Source: Acidovorax delafieldii (lineage in GTDB: Bacteria > Pseudomonadota > Gammaproteobacteria > Burkholderiales > Burkholderiaceae_C). Taken from it: a stretch of 30,886 nucleotides of DNA. Of the stretch, positions 30,783-30,886 are shown in pieces. The notes beneath the pieces were generated by a model that was not told the origin of the DNA, did no database searches, and saw only the letters and a list, made by a program, of their open reading frames with translations. The DNA lies in contig DFQQ01000021.1 in assembly GCA_002377855.1 (NCBI GenBank), positions 28,489-59,374 on the forward strand. Reading direction: 5' to 3'. Both the position numbers and the translations under genes were made by a program. Within the stretch, counting starts at the first letter, position 1. Every line of letters starts with the position of its first letter.

Positions 30783-30886
30783 ATGGTCCCCACCCCTTTG
30801 CCCCCGGGCGCAAGCCCCCAGCGCACGCGCCAGGCGTGGTCGGTGCTGATCGTGAGCACGTTCGCGTTCACGGTGTGCTTCATGGT
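30783..30886 (+). CDS. narK: NarK-like nitrate/nitrite MFS transporter (5' end only)
   Basis: The last 104 bases encode the first 34 residues of a membrane protein cut by the window edge. The ATG at 30783 follows GGAGAAG at good spacing. After a short proline-rich cytoplasmic start comes QAWSVLIVSTFAFTVCFMV, which matches the first transmembrane segment of NarK/NasA-type major facilitator transporters (S-T-x-A-F-T-V-C-F). Nitrate import or nitrite export is therefore likely. In many Burkholderiales narK leads a narGHJI respiratory operon, which would lie beyond the edge; this is not visible. Confidence 0.65.
   Translation, partial: MVPTPLPPGASPQRTRQAWSVLIVSTFAFTVCFM

Noticed and set aside
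30188..30883. A 231-codon open frame on the minus strand across the suhB tail and the NarK-like start
   Set aside because: It covers two better-supported plus-strand starts/ends and has an Arg/Cys-rich translation without recognisable domains. I also considered a group II intron remnant because of small hairpins here, but no domain V sequence fits.
1..30886. CRISPR arrays, tRNA or rRNA genes, insertion sequences with transposase, phage genes
   Set aside because: No regularly spaced repeats, no cloverleaf or rRNA-like stretches and no transposase or integrase motifs were seen in reading both strands.

Overview
The window looks like a chromosomal segment from a high-GC betaproteobacterium of the Comamonadaceae (Acidovorax-like). 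This rests on protein flavour, on gene content (TRAP transporters, NasA/NirBD nitrate assimilation, rpsU-yqeY, pmbA/yjgA/mogA, cysE-trmJ/suhB), and on scattered copies of a palindromic repeat (AGCGCTT...AAGCGCT inside AGCT/ATAGC arms) that I associate with that family. No rRNA, tRNA, CRISPR array, integrase or transposase was seen. Nothing was searched against a database, so family names come from recognised motifs and lengths.

Layout. (1) 46-486: a CBS-pair protein. (2) 740-5316: a gluconate-type catabolic locus. On the minus strand gntK, dctQ and dctM are chained by ATGA overlaps and followed by dctP. A divergent LacI/GntR-type regulator faces them, with two look-alike palindromic operators in the gap. 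(3) 5698-13870: an assimilatory nitrate/nitrite locus. It has a textbook sigma-54 promoter, an NtrC-like dyad, a leader with an ANTAR(NasT)-style hairpin and a competing terminator, then nirB, nirD, nasA, ybiB (trpD2-like) and cobA (siroheme methyltransferase). (4) 13928-19441: acyl-CoA thioesterase, fatty acid hydroxylase/sterol desaturase, a Fur-box-preceded TonB-dependent siderophore receptor and a BaiN/HI0933-type flavoprotein. (5) 19645-20496: rpsU and yqeY. (6) 20600-24147: an EamA permease and LysR regulator (ATGA overlap) divergent from a tartrate/D-malate dehydrogenase, then a decayed HpcH/HpaI aldolase remnant. (7) 24316-30277: pmbA, yjgA-mogA (overlapping), a PilZ protein, cysE, trmJ and suhB. 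(8) The right edge cuts the first 34 codons of a NarK-like nitrate/nitrite transporter starting at 30783.

How the parts work together. NasA reduces nitrate to nitrite, NirBD reduces nitrite to ammonium, and CobA supplies the precursor of the siroheme that NirB needs. MogA contributes to the molybdenum cofactor of NasA. The promoter and leader suggest a double gate: nitrogen limitation acting through sigma-54, then nitrate/nitrite acting through antitermination. In the gluconate locus, uptake by a tripartite TRAP system feeds phosphorylation by GntK under a GntR-like repressor.

The most notable unexplained structures are two repeat families. One is a ~100-bp hairpin element present twice (12004-12102 and 19924-20025), with conserved inner blocks and unrelated but self-complementary outer arms. 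The other is the shorter AGCGCTT/AAGCGC palindrome, present about eight times. It serves as terminators between genes and, in at least two cases, appears absorbed in frame into coding sequences (the flavoprotein and trmJ).
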